DNA of 58,333 nucleotides from Chthoniobacterales bacterium (GCA_014879535.1 JACSRX010000052.1:1-58333), one strand, 5' to 3'; shown: positions 1 through 9,540, counted from the first letter of the stretch. Made by a program: numbers and translations. Notes: generated by a model not told the origin, from the sequence alone.

Positions 1-260
1 GGAGTCGGCGTGGGGGTGGGCAACGGAATTTCACTCTTGGCCTGCAGTGGCGTGGAATCCGGCCTGGGAGTCTCTTCAGGTTCGGGCATCGGCGTGGGTT
101 CGGGCTGTTCCTCCTCGGGGGGCAGGAACTGCTCGGGCGCCAGCCAAGTCACCTGCGGCTTGCGAACCTCTTGGACGCTCCACCAGATGAAAAACGCAAG
201 CAGGACGGCGTGGAGGAGTGCCACGGCGATCACCGTCCGCCGGAAACGGGGCTCACCCAT
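1..260 (-). CDS. TonB/TolA-like energy transducer, N-terminal part (truncated by window edge)
   Basis: The frame starts at ATG 260-258, six bases after the exbD stop, and runs off the left edge; about 86 residues are visible. It begins MGEPRFRRTVIAVALLHAVL, which is a short basic N-terminus followed by a single membrane anchor ending near FFIWWSV. After that comes a Pro/Glu/Thr-rich stretch with PEPTP, PEPEETP and PTPTP units. That is the usual layout of TonB (cytoplasmic tail, one helix, periplasm-spanning Pro-rich linker). The C-terminal receptor-contacting domain lies outside the window, so TonB and TolA cannot be told apart with certainty. Position directly after exbB and exbD fits a TonB system that powers outer-membrane uptake. 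Confidence 0.75.
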   Translation of the reverse strand, partial: MGEPRFRRTVIAVALLHAVLLAFFIWWSVQEVRKPQVTWLAPEQFLPPEEEQPEPTPMPEPEETPRPDSTPLQAKSEIPLPTPTPT

Positions 261-266
261 GGCTCG

Positions 267-683
267 TCAACTTCCCGGGGGCCGTGTCATCACGCCGACT
301 TTCGTGATCCCCGCCTTCGAAATCGCATCCATCACCGAGATGAACTTCTGCACGGGAAGGTCACGGTGAGGACGCACCACCACGGCGGTTTGGGGGTCGG
401 CCTCCCGCATGGCGCGCAAACTTTCTTCCAACTGCGCCATGGTCACCGTCTCTTTTTCCAGTTGGAGCACATCGTCGCGGTCAATCGAGACGGTGAGCAC
501 CTTCGCAGGATCGACCGCCCCTTCCGCGGCCTCGCTGGTCGGCACGATGAGATCCATGCTCCGCTCGAGCAGCGGCGTGGTGATCATGAAGATGATCAAC
601 AGCACGAAGGCAAGGTCGAGCAGCGGTGTGACGTTGATCTCGGACAGCGTCGTCAGGGCCTGCTTGTCGGAATAGCGCCGCAT
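267..683 (-). CDS. exbD: ExbD/TolR-type biopolymer transport protein
   Basis: 138 residues. The N-terminus has the family layout: a short cytoplasmic segment (SEINVTPLLDLAFVLLIIF) running into a single transmembrane helix. The conserved Asp in LLDLAFV corresponds to the protonatable ExbD/TolR Asp. The rest (about 45-138) is the periplasmic alpha/beta domain. Together with ExbB it forms the inner-membrane proton-driven motor for the TonB-like partner. It starts 4 bases after the exbB stop and ends 6 bases before the tonB-like start, so the three form one operon. Because the partner is cut off, an assignment to the Tol system is not fully excluded. Confidence 0.92.
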   Translation of the reverse strand: MRRYSDKQALTTLSEINVTPLLDLAFVLLIIFMITTPLLERSMDLIVPTSEAAEGAVDPAKVLTVSIDRDDVLQLEKETVTMAQLEESLRAMREADPQTAVVVRPHRDLPVQKFISVMDAISKAGITKVGVMTRPPGS

Positions 684-687
684 GGAC

Positions 688-1434
688 TCAGCTCCTGCTG
701 TCGTAGTTCACAAACCGGTGCTCGAAATCCGAGGACAACTCGGCGGCAAAGTTGTCCGTCTGCACGATCAGCGCGCGCAGGCTCGTGACGAGGAAGTTGT
801 AGCCGAACATGGCAGGAATGGCCACGAGCAACCCGATCACGGTCGTGAGCAGCGCCCCCGATACACCCGGAGCCATCGCCGCAAGATTCGGCGTCCCGGC
901 CATGGCCACGCCGCTGAACGTATCCATCACGCCCCACACCGTGCCGAGCAGACCGAGGAACGGCGACCCGCTCACCGCCGTGGCAAGGATGATCATTTGC
1001 GACTCCATCCGGAGCCCCGACTCCCCCACGGCACGTTCCATCGCCACGCTCACCGCCCGCATCTGTGCGGGGCTGATGCGGTCCGCCACTTCCACCCGTG
1101 CCGTGAAGGTGTCGTCCACCTCGCTCGAACCGAGCATCTGGAACGTGAGTTCCTCGCAGCCGGCCCGGTAAACCGCGTAGGCCGGGGATCCCTCGAAGCC
1201 GAGCGCCGTCTCGTAGATGTGCAAGGGTTGCCGGTTCTTGCGGAAAATGGCGAAAAATCGCTCGGTTTGCTTGCGGGCAAAGCGGATCATGCGGAACTTC
1301 GTGATCATGACCGACCAACTGAAAATCGAGGCGAGAAACAGCACGATGACAATGCTGAGACCTGCGATCGTGGTTTCTTGGAATGCGAACAACAGTCCGT
1401 CCGATGCAAGAAAATGTGGCAGCAGCAGAGCCAT
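688..1434 (-). CDS. exbB: MotA/TolQ/ExbB-family proton channel
   Basis: 248 residues from ATG 1434 (MALLLPHFLASDG); an in-frame start at 1497 would add 21 residues. Three hydrophobic helices are visible: TTIAGLSIVIVLFLASIFSW near the N-terminus, FLGLLGTVWGVMDTF, and GALLTTVIGLLVAIPAMFGYN near the C-terminus. The GLLGTVWG and TTVIGLLVAIPA motifs are the MotA/TolQ/ExbB signature. It is the channel subunit working with the ExbD-like protein that follows 4 bases later. The 1434 start overlaps the start of the divergent exported gene in a CCATGG palindrome. A promoter-like element sits 14 bases upstream, which favours the shorter start. Confidence 0.9.
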   Translation of the reverse strand: MALLLPHFLASDGLLFAFQETTIAGLSIVIVLFLASIFSWSVMITKFRMIRFARKQTERFFAIFRKNRQPLHIYETALGFEGSPAYAVYRAGCEELTFQMLGSSEVDDTFTARVEVADRISPAQMRAVSVAMERAVGESGLRMESQMIILATAVSGSPFLGLLGTVWGVMDTFSGVAMAGTPNLAAMAPGVSGALLTTVIGLLVAIPAMFGYNFLVTSLRALIVQTDNFAAELSSDFEHRFVNYDSRS

Positions 1435-2245
1435 GGATCCGGGGACCCATACTAAGAGTCTCCGCGCCGCAGGCAAGATCGCCGCGTGGACAGCCATGGC
1501 TTGCCTCTCGGCTTCATCCGCCCATGCCGCCGATGAACCTGTTTACGACACTTTTGCCAAAGCCTTGGCCCCCATCGCCGCCGCAGTCTTCGGCGGCGCG
1601 GAAGGACAGCCCCGCGTGATGGTTGCCGAATGCACCGTGAACGAGGCATCAGGAAAACTCGCCGCCGCCCGCGGAGCCCAGCTCCGGCTCGCCCTGCAGG
1701 CTCCGGATCACCTCCGCGCCGACCTTGCCTACAATGGCGCCGTTCTCACCGCCTGCCGGGCCGGCAAGGAAATGTGGGCCACCCCGGCCGCGCCCATGCG
1801 CGCCCTGGCGAAGGCCGCGGGAATCGATGTGGACAATGCCCAACCCGACACGTCCTCGGCGCCGCTGATCCCCATCGCTCTCGACCCCCAAATGCTCGTC
1901 TTTTTGCCCGTCGTGTTCGACGTGAAGGACCTCGGCGCCGAGGACATCGAAGGCACCTCCCATCGTGTGCTGCAATTCGGGCTGCTGCAGGAACTCCGCA
2001 AGGCGATCAAAGCCGAGGACTTCACCTCCCGTGCGTGGATCGGACCCGACCACAAGCCCCGGCGGGTCGTCGTGGCCGGCAACGACTACTCCCTGGAAAT
2101 CGGCGTGGACAAACTGACCTTTGCCGATGCCCTCCCCGAGGCCGCATGGCAATCTGCCGAAGGGGTGGAGGTCCTCAAACTACCAGCCTCCGCCACCTCC
2201 GAACTCTTCGAAAAAATGCTCGGGCAAAAAATCCCCCAGCCCTGA
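1433..2245 (+). CDS. Exported LolA/DUF2092-like protein of unknown role
   Basis: 270 residues from ATG 1433. A signal peptide (MDPGTHTKSLRAAGK, then AWTAMACLSASSAHA) has a predicted cleavage after AHA near residue 32. The mature part has alternating strands such as AQLRLALQAPDHLRADLAYNG and RVVVAGNDYSLEIGV. These resemble the half-barrel of LolA-type lipoprotein carriers and the DUF2092 family, in which a phrase like 'apdhlRadl' is followed by a DFTSRAWIGPDHKPRR-type strand. No catalytic motif is apparent. It is probably periplasmic, perhaps binding a hydrophobic ligand. It is divergent from the ExbB operon and its start codon overlaps that of exbB. The family assignment is by pattern only. 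Confidence 0.65.
   Translation: MDPGTHTKSLRAAGKIAAWTAMACLSASSAHAADEPVYDTFAKALAPIAAAVFGGAEGQPRVMVAECTVNEASGKLAAARGAQLRLALQAPDHLRADLAYNGAVLTACRAGKEMWATPAAPMRALAKAAGIDVDNAQPDTSSAPLIPIALDPQMLVFLPVVFDVKDLGAEDIEGTSHRVLQFGLLQELRKAIKAEDFTSRAWIGPDHKPRRVVVAGNDYSLEIGVDKLTFADALPEAAWQSAEGVEVLKLPASATSELFEKMLGQKIPQP
1449..1476 (-). promoter_or_regulatory. Candidate promoter of the exbB-exbD-tonB operon
   Basis: On the minus strand a TTGCCT box (1476-1471) and a TAGTAT box (1454-1449) are separated by 16 bases. The -10 box ends 14 bases before ATG 1434, so the expected transcript would have only about 7 untranslated bases. It lies inside the signal-peptide codons of the divergent gene. This is a sequence match only. 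Confidence 0.4.
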
Positions 2246-2313
2246 CCCCACCCCGCTGTTTCTTGGTAGGGCCTGCTGGCTTCCAGCCGGCTCCCGCTCT
2301 TGAGGCCTGAGGA

Positions 2314-5300
2314 TCAGCCCCGCCGGAACAGGATGGCAAGCCGGCGGCGCTCACGCCAACCGACGGCGGCCAGCAACATCAGGACGGCGGCGTAAGTGCC
2401 GGGTTCCGGAATCGGGGTGAGATCGGCAACAACCTCGCCGTCAGACAGGAACTTGGCACCATAGAGGGTGCCCCCGATGTTGAAATTGATCTGCGCAAGC
2501 TGATCCACCGTCAGCGCACTCATGCTGTTGCCGAAATACAACCGGCCGTAGGCGCCGCTCTCGCTGTTGGTCAACTGGGACCAGTTGGTGATGGTGAGGG
2601 TGCCTGTCCAAGCAATGCTGCTGCTGTCCGCAAAGTTGAGATCACGCAGTCCCGCCCCGTCCTCCCAGCTGCCAAAGTCGATGATGGAACTGGAGTTGAG
2701 GGTCAAGGTGCCCAGCACCTCCGAGAAGCCGGTCGTGCTGGTGCCGGTGATGAACGTCCCCCCGTCCAGATCCATCCCGACCGCATCATTGATCTGGTCG
2801 TTTGCCGCAAGCTGAACCGTGGCTCCGGAGGCGATGCGCAGGCCGTTGGACGTGTTCGTCGAGGAAATCGCGGTGACGCCGTCGGTCTTGCTCAGCACAA
2901 GCGTGCCCGCCTGCACATCCGTGTTGCCGGTGAACGTGTTGTTCGTCGTCCCCGCGACCACGAGGACGCCGTCGCCGGTCTTCGTGATCCCCCCCGATCC
3001 GTCCAGCGTGCCGCTCAGGGTGTTCGTCGTGCCGGCGGCGGTGTCGTAGGTCGTGTTGTTGAGGGTCACCGAACCGCTCAACGTGTTGTTCCCCCCGGCG
3101 AACGCCACATTGTAAACACTCATGTCGTTGGCAACCGTCCCCGCATTGGAAAACTGCAGCGTGGAGGCCCCGCTGGTCTGCGTGACATACCCCGTGCCAA
3201 GCGCCGTGGAACCGCCCACCCGCAGCATGCCGGCCGCGAGCGTGGTGCCGCCGCTGTAGGAACTGCTGCCGCTCAACAAAAGGGTGCCGCTACCCGATTT
3301 GACCAGGGAACCGGCTCCACTGATGGTCTGGGCGAATGACGAATTGGTGCTGGTGTTCACCGTGAGCGTTCCCCCGGCCACGTTGAGCTGCCCCCCGCCC
3401 GATCCCGCAAGGCCGCCCACTGTGGCATTCGTCAGGAATGACACCGTGCCCGCGGTGATGTTGAGATTCGCCAGATTGTTCGCCGTGTTCCCCAGCGTGA
3501 GCGTGGAACCGCCGGCCTTGGTGATGCTCCCGTTGGTCAGGGCCCCCGCAATGGTCGTCCCGACTTCCGTCGTCAACGTGCGCGTGGTGCCGCCGAGATT
3601 GATGCCTGTTGTCGAGGTGAACGACAAGGCCCCCGTCCCTCCCGAAGTCTGACCGAAGGTGACATCCCCGCCCAAGACCAATGCGTTCGCAAAGGTGCGC
3701 GCTGTCGAATCCGTCGAGACCAGCGTGCCGCCGTTCAAGGTGACCAGACCTGAAGAACCGCCGAGAGCCGCATCATTGCCCACCCTGACCACCCCGGAAT
3801 TGAGCGTGAATCCACCGGTGAAAAGATTCGCCTGCTCGAGCGACAGCGTGCCGGCGCCGTTCTTGATCATTCCGCCCGCGCTCGCGGTCGAACTCCAAAC
3901 GACCCAGTTGAGATCGAGATGGCCGCTGCTGCCGACGTCGAACGTGCGGACGGCGTTGTTGAGATTGAGCCGCACCGCACCGCCCCCGCTGTTCGAGAAC
4001 TGGGCCGTGGTGCCGCTGTTGACAGTCAAGTTCCCGCCGAGCACCACGGCGTTGTTGTTGCCGCTGGCATTGCTATAGTCGAACACAACACTCCCCAAAG
4101 TCGCTCCGCTCAAGAGATCGTAACGGGAGCCTGTCCCACTGGCTGTAAGGGTGCCCCCCGTCAAAGTCGCCGAGGACATAAGCAAGTTGCCGCTACCCAC
4201 ATTGACACTGCCTCCCGACATCGTGAGCGACGCAATCGTATTGGTCCGAGTGCCCACATCGAATCCACCCGAGGTCATCGTGATGTTGGCGGTCGACGCG
4301 ATCTGGTTGTGAGCCGTGTTGGTGAAGCTCAGTGTCCCACCGTTGATCAGGATGTCGCCCGCAATGGTGGTGCCGCTTCCCGCGAGGCGCAGGTTGCCTC
4401 CGCTGATCGTGGTGAGCCCGCTGTAGGAGTTGTTGCCTGAGAGCACCAATGTGCCAGCGCCCATTTGTGCGAGGGTGCCACTGCCGGAGATGTCACTCGA
4501 GTTGGTATAATTGTTGGAACGGTCGATGACCAAGGCGCCATTGTTCGTGACATTTCCCACGCCCAGTTGGCCCGTCGTGCCACCATTGCCGACCCGCAAT
4601 GTTCCGCCTGAGACGAGCGTGCCGCCGCCATAGTTGTTGGCCCCGGTGAGCGTGACAGTCCCGGCGCCCGTCTTGGTCAGCGAGTTGGACACCGCGCCGG
4701 TGAAATTCGTGATCGCACCGCTGACCGTGACGGCCGCATTGGTGCCCGCCTCCAAGGTGATCCCGGCATTGGCAAGACCGATCGGACCGCTGTAGGTCGC
4801 ACTCGCCGAAGAGCCTTGGTCCTGCATGCCGATCACACGGGCCTGCTGGTTGGTGGTGCTCACATAAATGGCATTTGAGACCGTGACGCCATTGCTGACG
4901 TAGAGCCGCGAGGCTGCATCCACGATGCTGCCGTTCAAATCGACGCCAAGGTCGATGCCGTGTCCGAGTCCAGCAACGCCCGTCCGGGAGATGATCGTCC
5001 CCGAACCGATGATGAGGGTGCCGTTGCCGATGCGCACCTGATAACGGTCGGAGCTGGAAATTCCGCTGCCATTGTTCGTCACGATGAGCGTCCCGCCCCC
5101 GTCGATGGCCAGCCTGTTGACACCCCCCACGGAGGTGTTGACGGTGATGCCTCCCCCGAAAAGCATCGTGCCTCCCGAGGCGACATTGATCGCCATGCTG
5201 TTGGTGTTGAGCGTGATGGATCCCAACTGTGTTCCCGTCCCGGAATTCGCCGCATAGGAGAGCGTCCTGGTGCCCGTGCCGCCGCCTTCCACGGTGATGG

Positions 5301-6543
5301 CATTGCTGTTGATGATTCCGGAGCCGATCTGCAAGGCCGAGGTGGCCGCATTGGTCGTCGCCCCGATAAAGATCGTGCCGGCGGAACCCATCGCATTGTT
5401 GTTGCTCAGCACCACGGTGCCCTCACGAATGTATTTGTTTCCCGCCCAGGCGTTACTCGCCATCAGGATGGCCGTCCCGGTGTTGGTCTTGACGAATGCC
5501 GTGCCGCTCCCGCTGTTGGTCGCGCCGCCGGCAACGGTCGTCGTGCCCGCCCCGACAACCCACCACTGATTGGTTCCGGCCGAGACATTGCTGATGGTCA
5601 ATTGCGCCCCGGAGTCGGCCCCTACATAGGCCGTGTTCGTCATGCTGATCAGTCCGAGGTAGGCATTGTTTCCACTGGCAGACACGAGCGCACCACCATC
5701 TCCCACGCCGGTGCCGCCGAGCGACAAGGCTTCGCCGGACACCGTGATCCCGTTGCTGAGCCGGAGCGTGGCGCCCGACCTCACCGTCGTCCCCGAGTTT
5801 GTTGACCCCAAACCGCTGTTGTGGGCGACAGTCAAAACACCCGCATGGACCACGGTGGCCCCGGTGTAGGTGTTGCTCCCCGCAAAGACAGCCCGCGTCG
5901 ACCCCATGCCGGTGTCGTTGCCGTTGAAACTGTTCGTGCCGACCACGATGGCATTGCTGCTGGAACCACCGATCGACCCGTTGAACGTGATCACGCCGGC
6001 GGTGTTCGATCCGCCGATTCCAAGGAATGTGGCGCGGTTGGTCACCTCGACGTCACCGCCGAATGTCAGTCCTCCGGAGCCCCGGGTGAGGATGAACATG
6101 GGTGCATCCGCATCCGTGCGGCGGAAGGAAACATTCAGGTTGATGCTCTGCGTGGCGGAGGAATCGCTCAGAATGCCGCCATTGGTGCCGCCGTAGTCGA
6201 AGAAATTCACCTGACCGCCGCCCAAGGTGTAGGCTTGGCTTCCGCTGAAATAGAAGCGCCACTGGCTTTGCGTCCCGCTGTTGTTCCAACTGGTCTGGTT
6301 GCCGCCACCCGTCCACTGCAATTGGCCGTAGCCGTAAGCCGTGCTCCAATTGGCCGCATCACTCCAATTCGTCCCGCTCCCCTGCCATGTCGGGAAGGAT
6401 TGCGCGGAAAGATCACAAAGCGAAAAACTTCCGACTGCAACCCAGGCAAGAAAGAGCCGCAAAAACAAGAAACGACCGCCCCCGCCGGTTGCATGCCGGC
6501 AGCGGACGCAAACAGAGTCGTCGCCTGTGCGTTGGTTCAACAA
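2314..6543 (-). CDS. Giant autotransporter-type beta-strand repeat protein with PEP-CTERM anchor
   Basis: 1409 residues, low complexity, rich in Gly/Thr/Asn/Ser. The N-terminus has a hydrophobic export signal (RLFLAWVAVGSFSLCDLSAQ). From about residue 50 to 1370 the chain is made of beta-helix units. At least six match the autotransporter-associated repeat, for example GAGTLVLSGNNSYSG, GTGTLLLSGSSSYSGG and GAGTVTLTGANNYGGG, each followed by a 'GTLRVG'-like turn. The last about 33 residues are a PEP-CTERM sorting signal: PEPGTY, a hydrophobic helix, then the basic stop WRERRR. It is therefore probably an exosortase-processed surface or matrix protein. The start is doubtful: the first codon after an in-frame stop is TTG at 6543, there is no Shine-Dalgarno sequence, and no ATG or GTG is available before the signal peptide. 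Confidence 0.88.
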   Translation of the reverse strand: MLNQRTGDDSVCVRCRHATGGGGRFLFLRLFLAWVAVGSFSLCDLSAQSFPTWQGSGTNWSDAANWSTAYGYGQLQWTGGGNQTSWNNSGTQSQWRFYFSGSQAYTLGGGQVNFFDYGGTNGGILSDSSATQSINLNVSFRRTDADAPMFILTRGSGGLTFGGDVEVTNRATFLGIGGSNTAGVITFNGSIGGSSSNAIVVGTNSFNGNDTGMGSTRAVFAGSNTYTGATVVHAGVLTVAHNSGLGSTNSGTTVRSGATLRLSNGITVSGEALSLGGTGVGDGGALVSASGNNAYLGLISMTNTAYVGADSGAQLTISNVSAGTNQWWVVGAGTTTVAGGATNSGSGTAFVKTNTGTAILMASNAWAGNKYIREGTVVLSNNNAMGSAGTIFIGATTNAATSALQIGSGIINSNAITVEGGGTGTRTLSYAANSGTGTQLGSITLNTNSMAINVASGGTMLFGGGITVNTSVGGVNRLAIDGGGTLIVTNNGSGISSSDRYQVRIGNGTLIIGSGTIISRTGVAGLGHGIDLGVDLNGSIVDAASRLYVSNGVTVSNAIYVSTTNQQARVIGMQDQGSSASATYSGPIGLANAGITLEAGTNAAVTVSGAITNFTGAVSNSLTKTGAGTVTLTGANNYGGGTLVSGGTLRVGNGGTTGQLGVGNVTNNGALVIDRSNNYTNSSDISGSGTLAQMGAGTLVLSGNNSYSGLTTISGGNLRLAGSGTTIAGDILINGGTLSFTNTAHNQIASTANITMTSGGFDVGTRTNTIASLTMSGGSVNVGSGNLLMSSATLTGGTLTASGTGSRYDLLSGATLGSVVFDYSNASGNNNAVVLGGNLTVNSGTTAQFSNSGGGAVRLNLNNAVRTFDVGSSGHLDLNWVVWSSTASAGGMIKNGAGTLSLEQANLFTGGFTLNSGVVRVGNDAALGGSSGLVTLNGGTLVSTDSTARTFANALVLGGDVTFGQTSGGTGALSFTSTTGINLGGTTRTLTTEVGTTIAGALTNGSITKAGGSTLTLGNTANNLANLNITAGTVSFLTNATVGGLAGSGGGQLNVAGGTLTVNTSTNSSFAQTISGAGSLVKSGSGTLLLSGSSSYSGGTTLAAGMLRVGGSTALGTGYVTQTSGASTLQFSNAGTVANDMSVYNVAFAGGNNTLSGSVTLNNTTYDTAAGTTNTLSGTLDGSGGITKTGDGVLVVAGTTNNTFTGNTDVQAGTLVLSKTDGVTAISSTNTSNGLRIASGATVQLAANDQINDAVGMDLDGGTFITGTSTTGFSEVLGTLTLNSSSIIDFGSWEDGAGLRDLNFADSSSIAWTGTLTITNWSQLTNSESGAYGRLYFGNSMSALTVDQLAQINFNIGGTLYGAKFLSDGEVVADLTPIPEPGTYAAVLMLLAAVGWRERRRLAILFRRG

Positions 6544-6643
6544 AATCTAAGGAGGGTCTTGTATCTGAAAGGGTCTCAACCATGGGGGGCAGTGGCAAGG
6601 ATATCTTCCGGTCGGAGCTGCCAACCCGCTCATGCACGAGAAT

Positions 6644-6673
6644 TTATTCGCAAAAATGCAAATCTCTTGTCAG
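6644..6673 (-). promoter_or_regulatory. Possible promoter of the PEP-CTERM repeat protein
   Basis: On the minus strand CTGACA (6673-6668) and GAATAA (6649-6644) are spaced by 18 bases, in an AT-rich island of the 224-base gap between sufD and this gene. It would give a leader of about 95 bases. Nothing else convincing was seen in the gap. Confidence 0.3.
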
Positions 6674-6767
6674 CAAACAAGTTGCATCAACTTCAACCCA
6701 CTCGGACAGCTGGTGTTCCGAAATGATCGTTCGGCAATCCACTCTCCGATGTCGTGAAATTCGACGC

Positions 6768-8084
6768 CTATTCCCGCAGTGCCGCCGACAGACGCGACTC
6801 CACCAAACCCTCAATATGGCCGCGAAGTTGCTCGTCGGGCAGCCGGTCGAGCACCGTGTTGAAGAAGCCCATGACAAGCAATTGCCTCGCCTCCGCCGGA
6901 TGGATTCCACGCGCGAGGAGGTAGAAAAGCTCGCTGTCATCCACCTGGCTGGTGGTGGCGCCGTGCGTGCAGCGGACGTCGTCGGCCTCGATCTCGAGTC
7001 CGGGCATGGAGTTGGCCTCGGCCTCGTCGCTGAGCACGATGTTGCGGACCTTCTGGTAGGCGTCGGTCTGGTGGGCGCCGGGTTCAACGCGGATCACGCC
7101 GGAGAATATCGTCCGCCCCTTGCCGGTCAGCGCGTTCTGGTAGAGCAGATCGCTGGTGGCACGTGGCTTCGCATGGTCTTGGAATGTGCGTTGGTCGATC
7201 ATCTGCTCACCGGCGGCGATGTTGACCGAGAGCATGTCGCTGCGCGCGCCCTCGGCCACCATGCGGCTGTAGCTTTCACCCCGCACAAAGTGTCCGCCGA
7301 GGTTCATCTGCATGCCGAGGCAGGACGCGTCGCGCCCGACCGTGGTCGAATTCAGGTGGAATGCCGTGGCATCGAGGCTCCACTGCTGGATGGCGACGTA
7401 GTTGAGCCTGGCGCCGTCGCCCACCACGAGGTCATTCACCCCGCAGGCCAGTGCGGGCGCGCCATCCGCGCTGCGGAAGCAATCCACGACCGTCGCTTTG
7501 CTGTGCCGCCCGCATACCACGAGGGTGTGCGGGAACACGGCGGAGTTCCCGCCCTCGACCCAATGGAAAATTTCGATCGGAAGCGGGACCTCGAGGTTGT
7601 CCGGGACGCGGACAAAGACCCCGGCCACCGGGCCCGAACGGTGGAGCGCGGCGAATTTGCGCGAACCGAGCTTCGCCTCCTGAGCCATGAAATGCTCCTG
7701 CACAACGTCCGCGTGCGCGACCGCGGCCTCCTCCAGACTCATGACCACAAGCCCGGCTGCGACGAGGTTCTCCGCGGGTGCGGTGGCTGCGAGCAACCGG
7801 TTGTTGCCGAAAACAAAACGTGCCGCCGCCTCACCCAGACCAGTCGAGCGGGCGACAAGATCGCCGCCATCAGTCACGGCGCCGGGATAGCGGAAGGCCT
7901 CCAAGTCGAGGGCCTTGACGTTCGAGAAGCGCCAGGATTCATCTTTGATCTTCGGTAGCGGGAGCGATTGGAACTCTTCCCAACCATGGCGCCGCGATGC
8001 GGCAAACCATTCGGGCCAGGAACCCTCGACAAGGGAGCCCTCCATCAGGGGGACGCCGGGGATGGATGTCATGACGTTGTGCAC
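6768..8084 (-). CDS. sufD: SufD, Fe-S cluster scaffold complex subunit
   Basis: 438 residues. The C-terminal half carries the SufB/SufD family core, for example LSVNIAAGEQMIDQRTFQDH, GVIRVEPGAHQTDAYQ and CTHGATTSQVDDSELFYL. SufD pairs with SufB and SufC in the SufBC2D complex that assembles Fe-S clusters. I chose GTG 8084 because it sits 5 bases after a strong AAAGGAG. An in-frame ATG at 8099 overlaps the sufB stop as TGATG and is the alternative. It is the last gene of the fur-sufC-sufB-sufD operon. No SufS desulfurase or SufE/SufU is seen nearby, so the sulfur donor must be encoded elsewhere. Confidence 0.93.
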   Translation of the reverse strand: MHNVMTSIPGVPLMEGSLVEGSWPEWFAASRRHGWEEFQSLPLPKIKDESWRFSNVKALDLEAFRYPGAVTDGGDLVARSTGLGEAAARFVFGNNRLLAATAPAENLVAAGLVVMSLEEAAVAHADVVQEHFMAQEAKLGSRKFAALHRSGPVAGVFVRVPDNLEVPLPIEIFHWVEGGNSAVFPHTLVVCGRHSKATVVDCFRSADGAPALACGVNDLVVGDGARLNYVAIQQWSLDATAFHLNSTTVGRDASCLGMQMNLGGHFVRGESYSRMVAEGARSDMLSVNIAAGEQMIDQRTFQDHAKPRATSDLLYQNALTGKGRTIFSGVIRVEPGAHQTDAYQKVRNIVLSDEAEANSMPGLEIEADDVRCTHGATTSQVDDSELFYLLARGIHPAEARQLLVMGFFNTVLDRLPDEQLRGHIEGLVESRLSAALRE

Positions 8085-8098
8085 GGTGTCTCCTTTCA

Positions 8099-9508
8099 TC
8101 AGCCGACCGAGCCCTCCATCTCCAAGTCGATGAGGCGCTTGAGTTCCACGCTGTATTCCATCGGGAACTGGCGCACGAGGTCGTTGACGAACCCGTTCAC
8201 GCTCAGGCTCATCGCCTGCCCCTCGGTGAGCCCGCGCTGCTGCATGTAGAAAATCTGCTCGGCACTCACCTGGCTCACGCTCGCCTCGTGCTGGCAGGCG
8301 TTGCCCGTGCCGCGCACGGTGATCGCCGGATAGGTGTCCGTGCGGCTGCTCTGATTGATCAGCAACGCGTCGCACTCGGTGTTGTTCTTGCACCCCTTGA
8401 GGTGCTTCGGCACATGCACGAGGCCTCGGTAGGTTGCCCGCCCCGTGCCGACGCTGATCGACTTCGACACGATGTTGCTCGTGGTGTCGTCGGCGGCGTG
8501 GATCATCTTCGCCCCGGTGTCCTGGTGTTGTCCGTCGCCGGCGAGCGCGATGGAGATGACCTCGCCGCGCGCCCGGGCCCCCTTCATCACGACGCCCGGA
8601 TATTTCATCGTCAGGCGCGAACCGATGTTGCAGTCGATCCACTTGATCTCGGCGTCCTCCATGGCCAGCCCGCGCTTGGTCACGAGGTTGAACACGTTGT
8701 TGCTCCAGTTCTGGACCGTGATGTATTGGATTTTCGCGCCCTTGAGCGCCACCAGTTCGACGACCGCGCTGTGCAGCGTCGCCGTGTCGAACTTCGGCGC
8801 GGTGCAACCCTCCATGTAGGTGACCTCGGCGCCCTCGTCGGCGATGATGAGCGTGCGCTCGAACTGTCCGAAATTCTCCGCGTTGATGCGGAAGTAGGCC
8901 TGGAGCGGATGCGAAACCTTCACTCCCGGCGGCACGTAGATGAACGACCCACCGGAGAACACGGCGCTGTTGAGCGCGCTGAATTTGTTGTCGCCGGTGG
9001 GAATCACCTTGCCGAACCACTTGCGGAAAATCTCCGGGTGGTCCTTGAGTCCGTCCGTGCTGCCGACGAAGATCACGCCCTGCTTGCCCACGGCCTCCTT
9101 GATGTTCGAGTAGGCCGCCTCGCTGTCGAACTGCGCCTCGACGCCGGCGAGGAACTTGCGCTCCTGCTCCGGAATCCCCAGGCGCTCGAAGGTGCGCTTC
9201 ACGTCCTCAGGCACCTCGTCCCAGCTCCGTTTCGGCGTCCGGCCCTGCGCGAGGTAATAGCGGATGTTGTCGAAGACGATGTTGTCCAGGTCGTGCGACG
9301 CCCAGTGCGTGGGCATCGGCTTCGCGAGGAATTTTTTCAGCGCGTCCTTGCGGAACTCGCGGATCCAATCCGGCTCGTCCTTGACGTCGCAGATGTAGTC
9401 GATTGTCGCCTCGGTCAACCCCGTCCCGGCGTCGAACTCGTAATCCACATCGTAGCGGAAGTTCCCCTTCTCGCGGTCGATCTCCAGTTGTGTCTGCGTG
9501 TCGCTCAT
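8099..9508 (-). CDS. sufB: SufB, Fe-S cluster scaffold subunit
   Basis: 469 residues, close to the usual length of about 470-495. Family blocks are clear: [17 protein letters not shown] near the N-terminus, [20 protein letters not shown] and [20 protein letters not shown] in the middle, and GSRTD-like RTDTYPAI followed by [22 protein letters not shown] near the end. ATG 9508 (MSDTQTQLE) is preceded by GGGGA; a TTG at 9544 is an unlikely longer start. SufB is the scaffold on which clusters form, driven by SufC ATP hydrolysis. It overlaps the alternative sufD start and lies 32 bases after sufC. Confidence 0.96.
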   Translation of the reverse strand: MSDTQTQLEIDREKGNFRYDVDYEFDAGTGLTEATIDYICDVKDEPDWIREFRKDALKKFLAKPMPTHWASHDLDNIVFDNIRYYLAQGRTPKRSWDEVPEDVKRTFERLGIPEQERKFLAGVEAQFDSEAAYSNIKEAVGKQGVIFVGSTDGLKDHPEIFRKWFGKVIPTGDNKFSALNSAVFSGGSFIYVPPGVKVSHPLQAYFRINAENFGQFERTLIIADEGAEVTYMEGCTAPKFDTATLHSAVVELVALKGAKIQYITVQNWSNNVFNLVTKRGLAMEDAEIKWIDCNIGSRLTMKYPGVVMKGARARGEVISIALAGDGQHQDTGAKMIHAADDTTSNIVSKSISVGTGRATYRGLVHVPKHLKGCKNNTECDALLINQSSRTDTYPAITVRGTGNACQHEASVSQVSAEQIFYMQQRGLTEGQAMSLSVNGFVNDLVRQFPMEYSVELKRLIDLEMEGSVG

Positions 9509-9540
9509 GGCTGTTGTCCCCGGTTCGTGTTGTCCGAATA

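Noticed and set aside
2246-2313. GCTGG-CTT-CCAGC hairpin between the exported protein and the PEP-CTERM gene as a terminator
   Set aside because: The stem is only 5 bases and there is no T-run on either strand.
6544-6560. Perfect AAGGAGG on the plus strand (CCTCCTTA on the minus strand, like the 16S 3' end) in the gap before sufD
   Set aside because: The plus frame behind it encodes only about 56 residues with no recognisable features, and an 8-mer of this kind is expected by chance in 58 kb.
6716-6737. CCGAA/TTCGG hairpin after sufD as operon terminator
   Set aside because: A 5-base stem without a T-tract is too weak to call.
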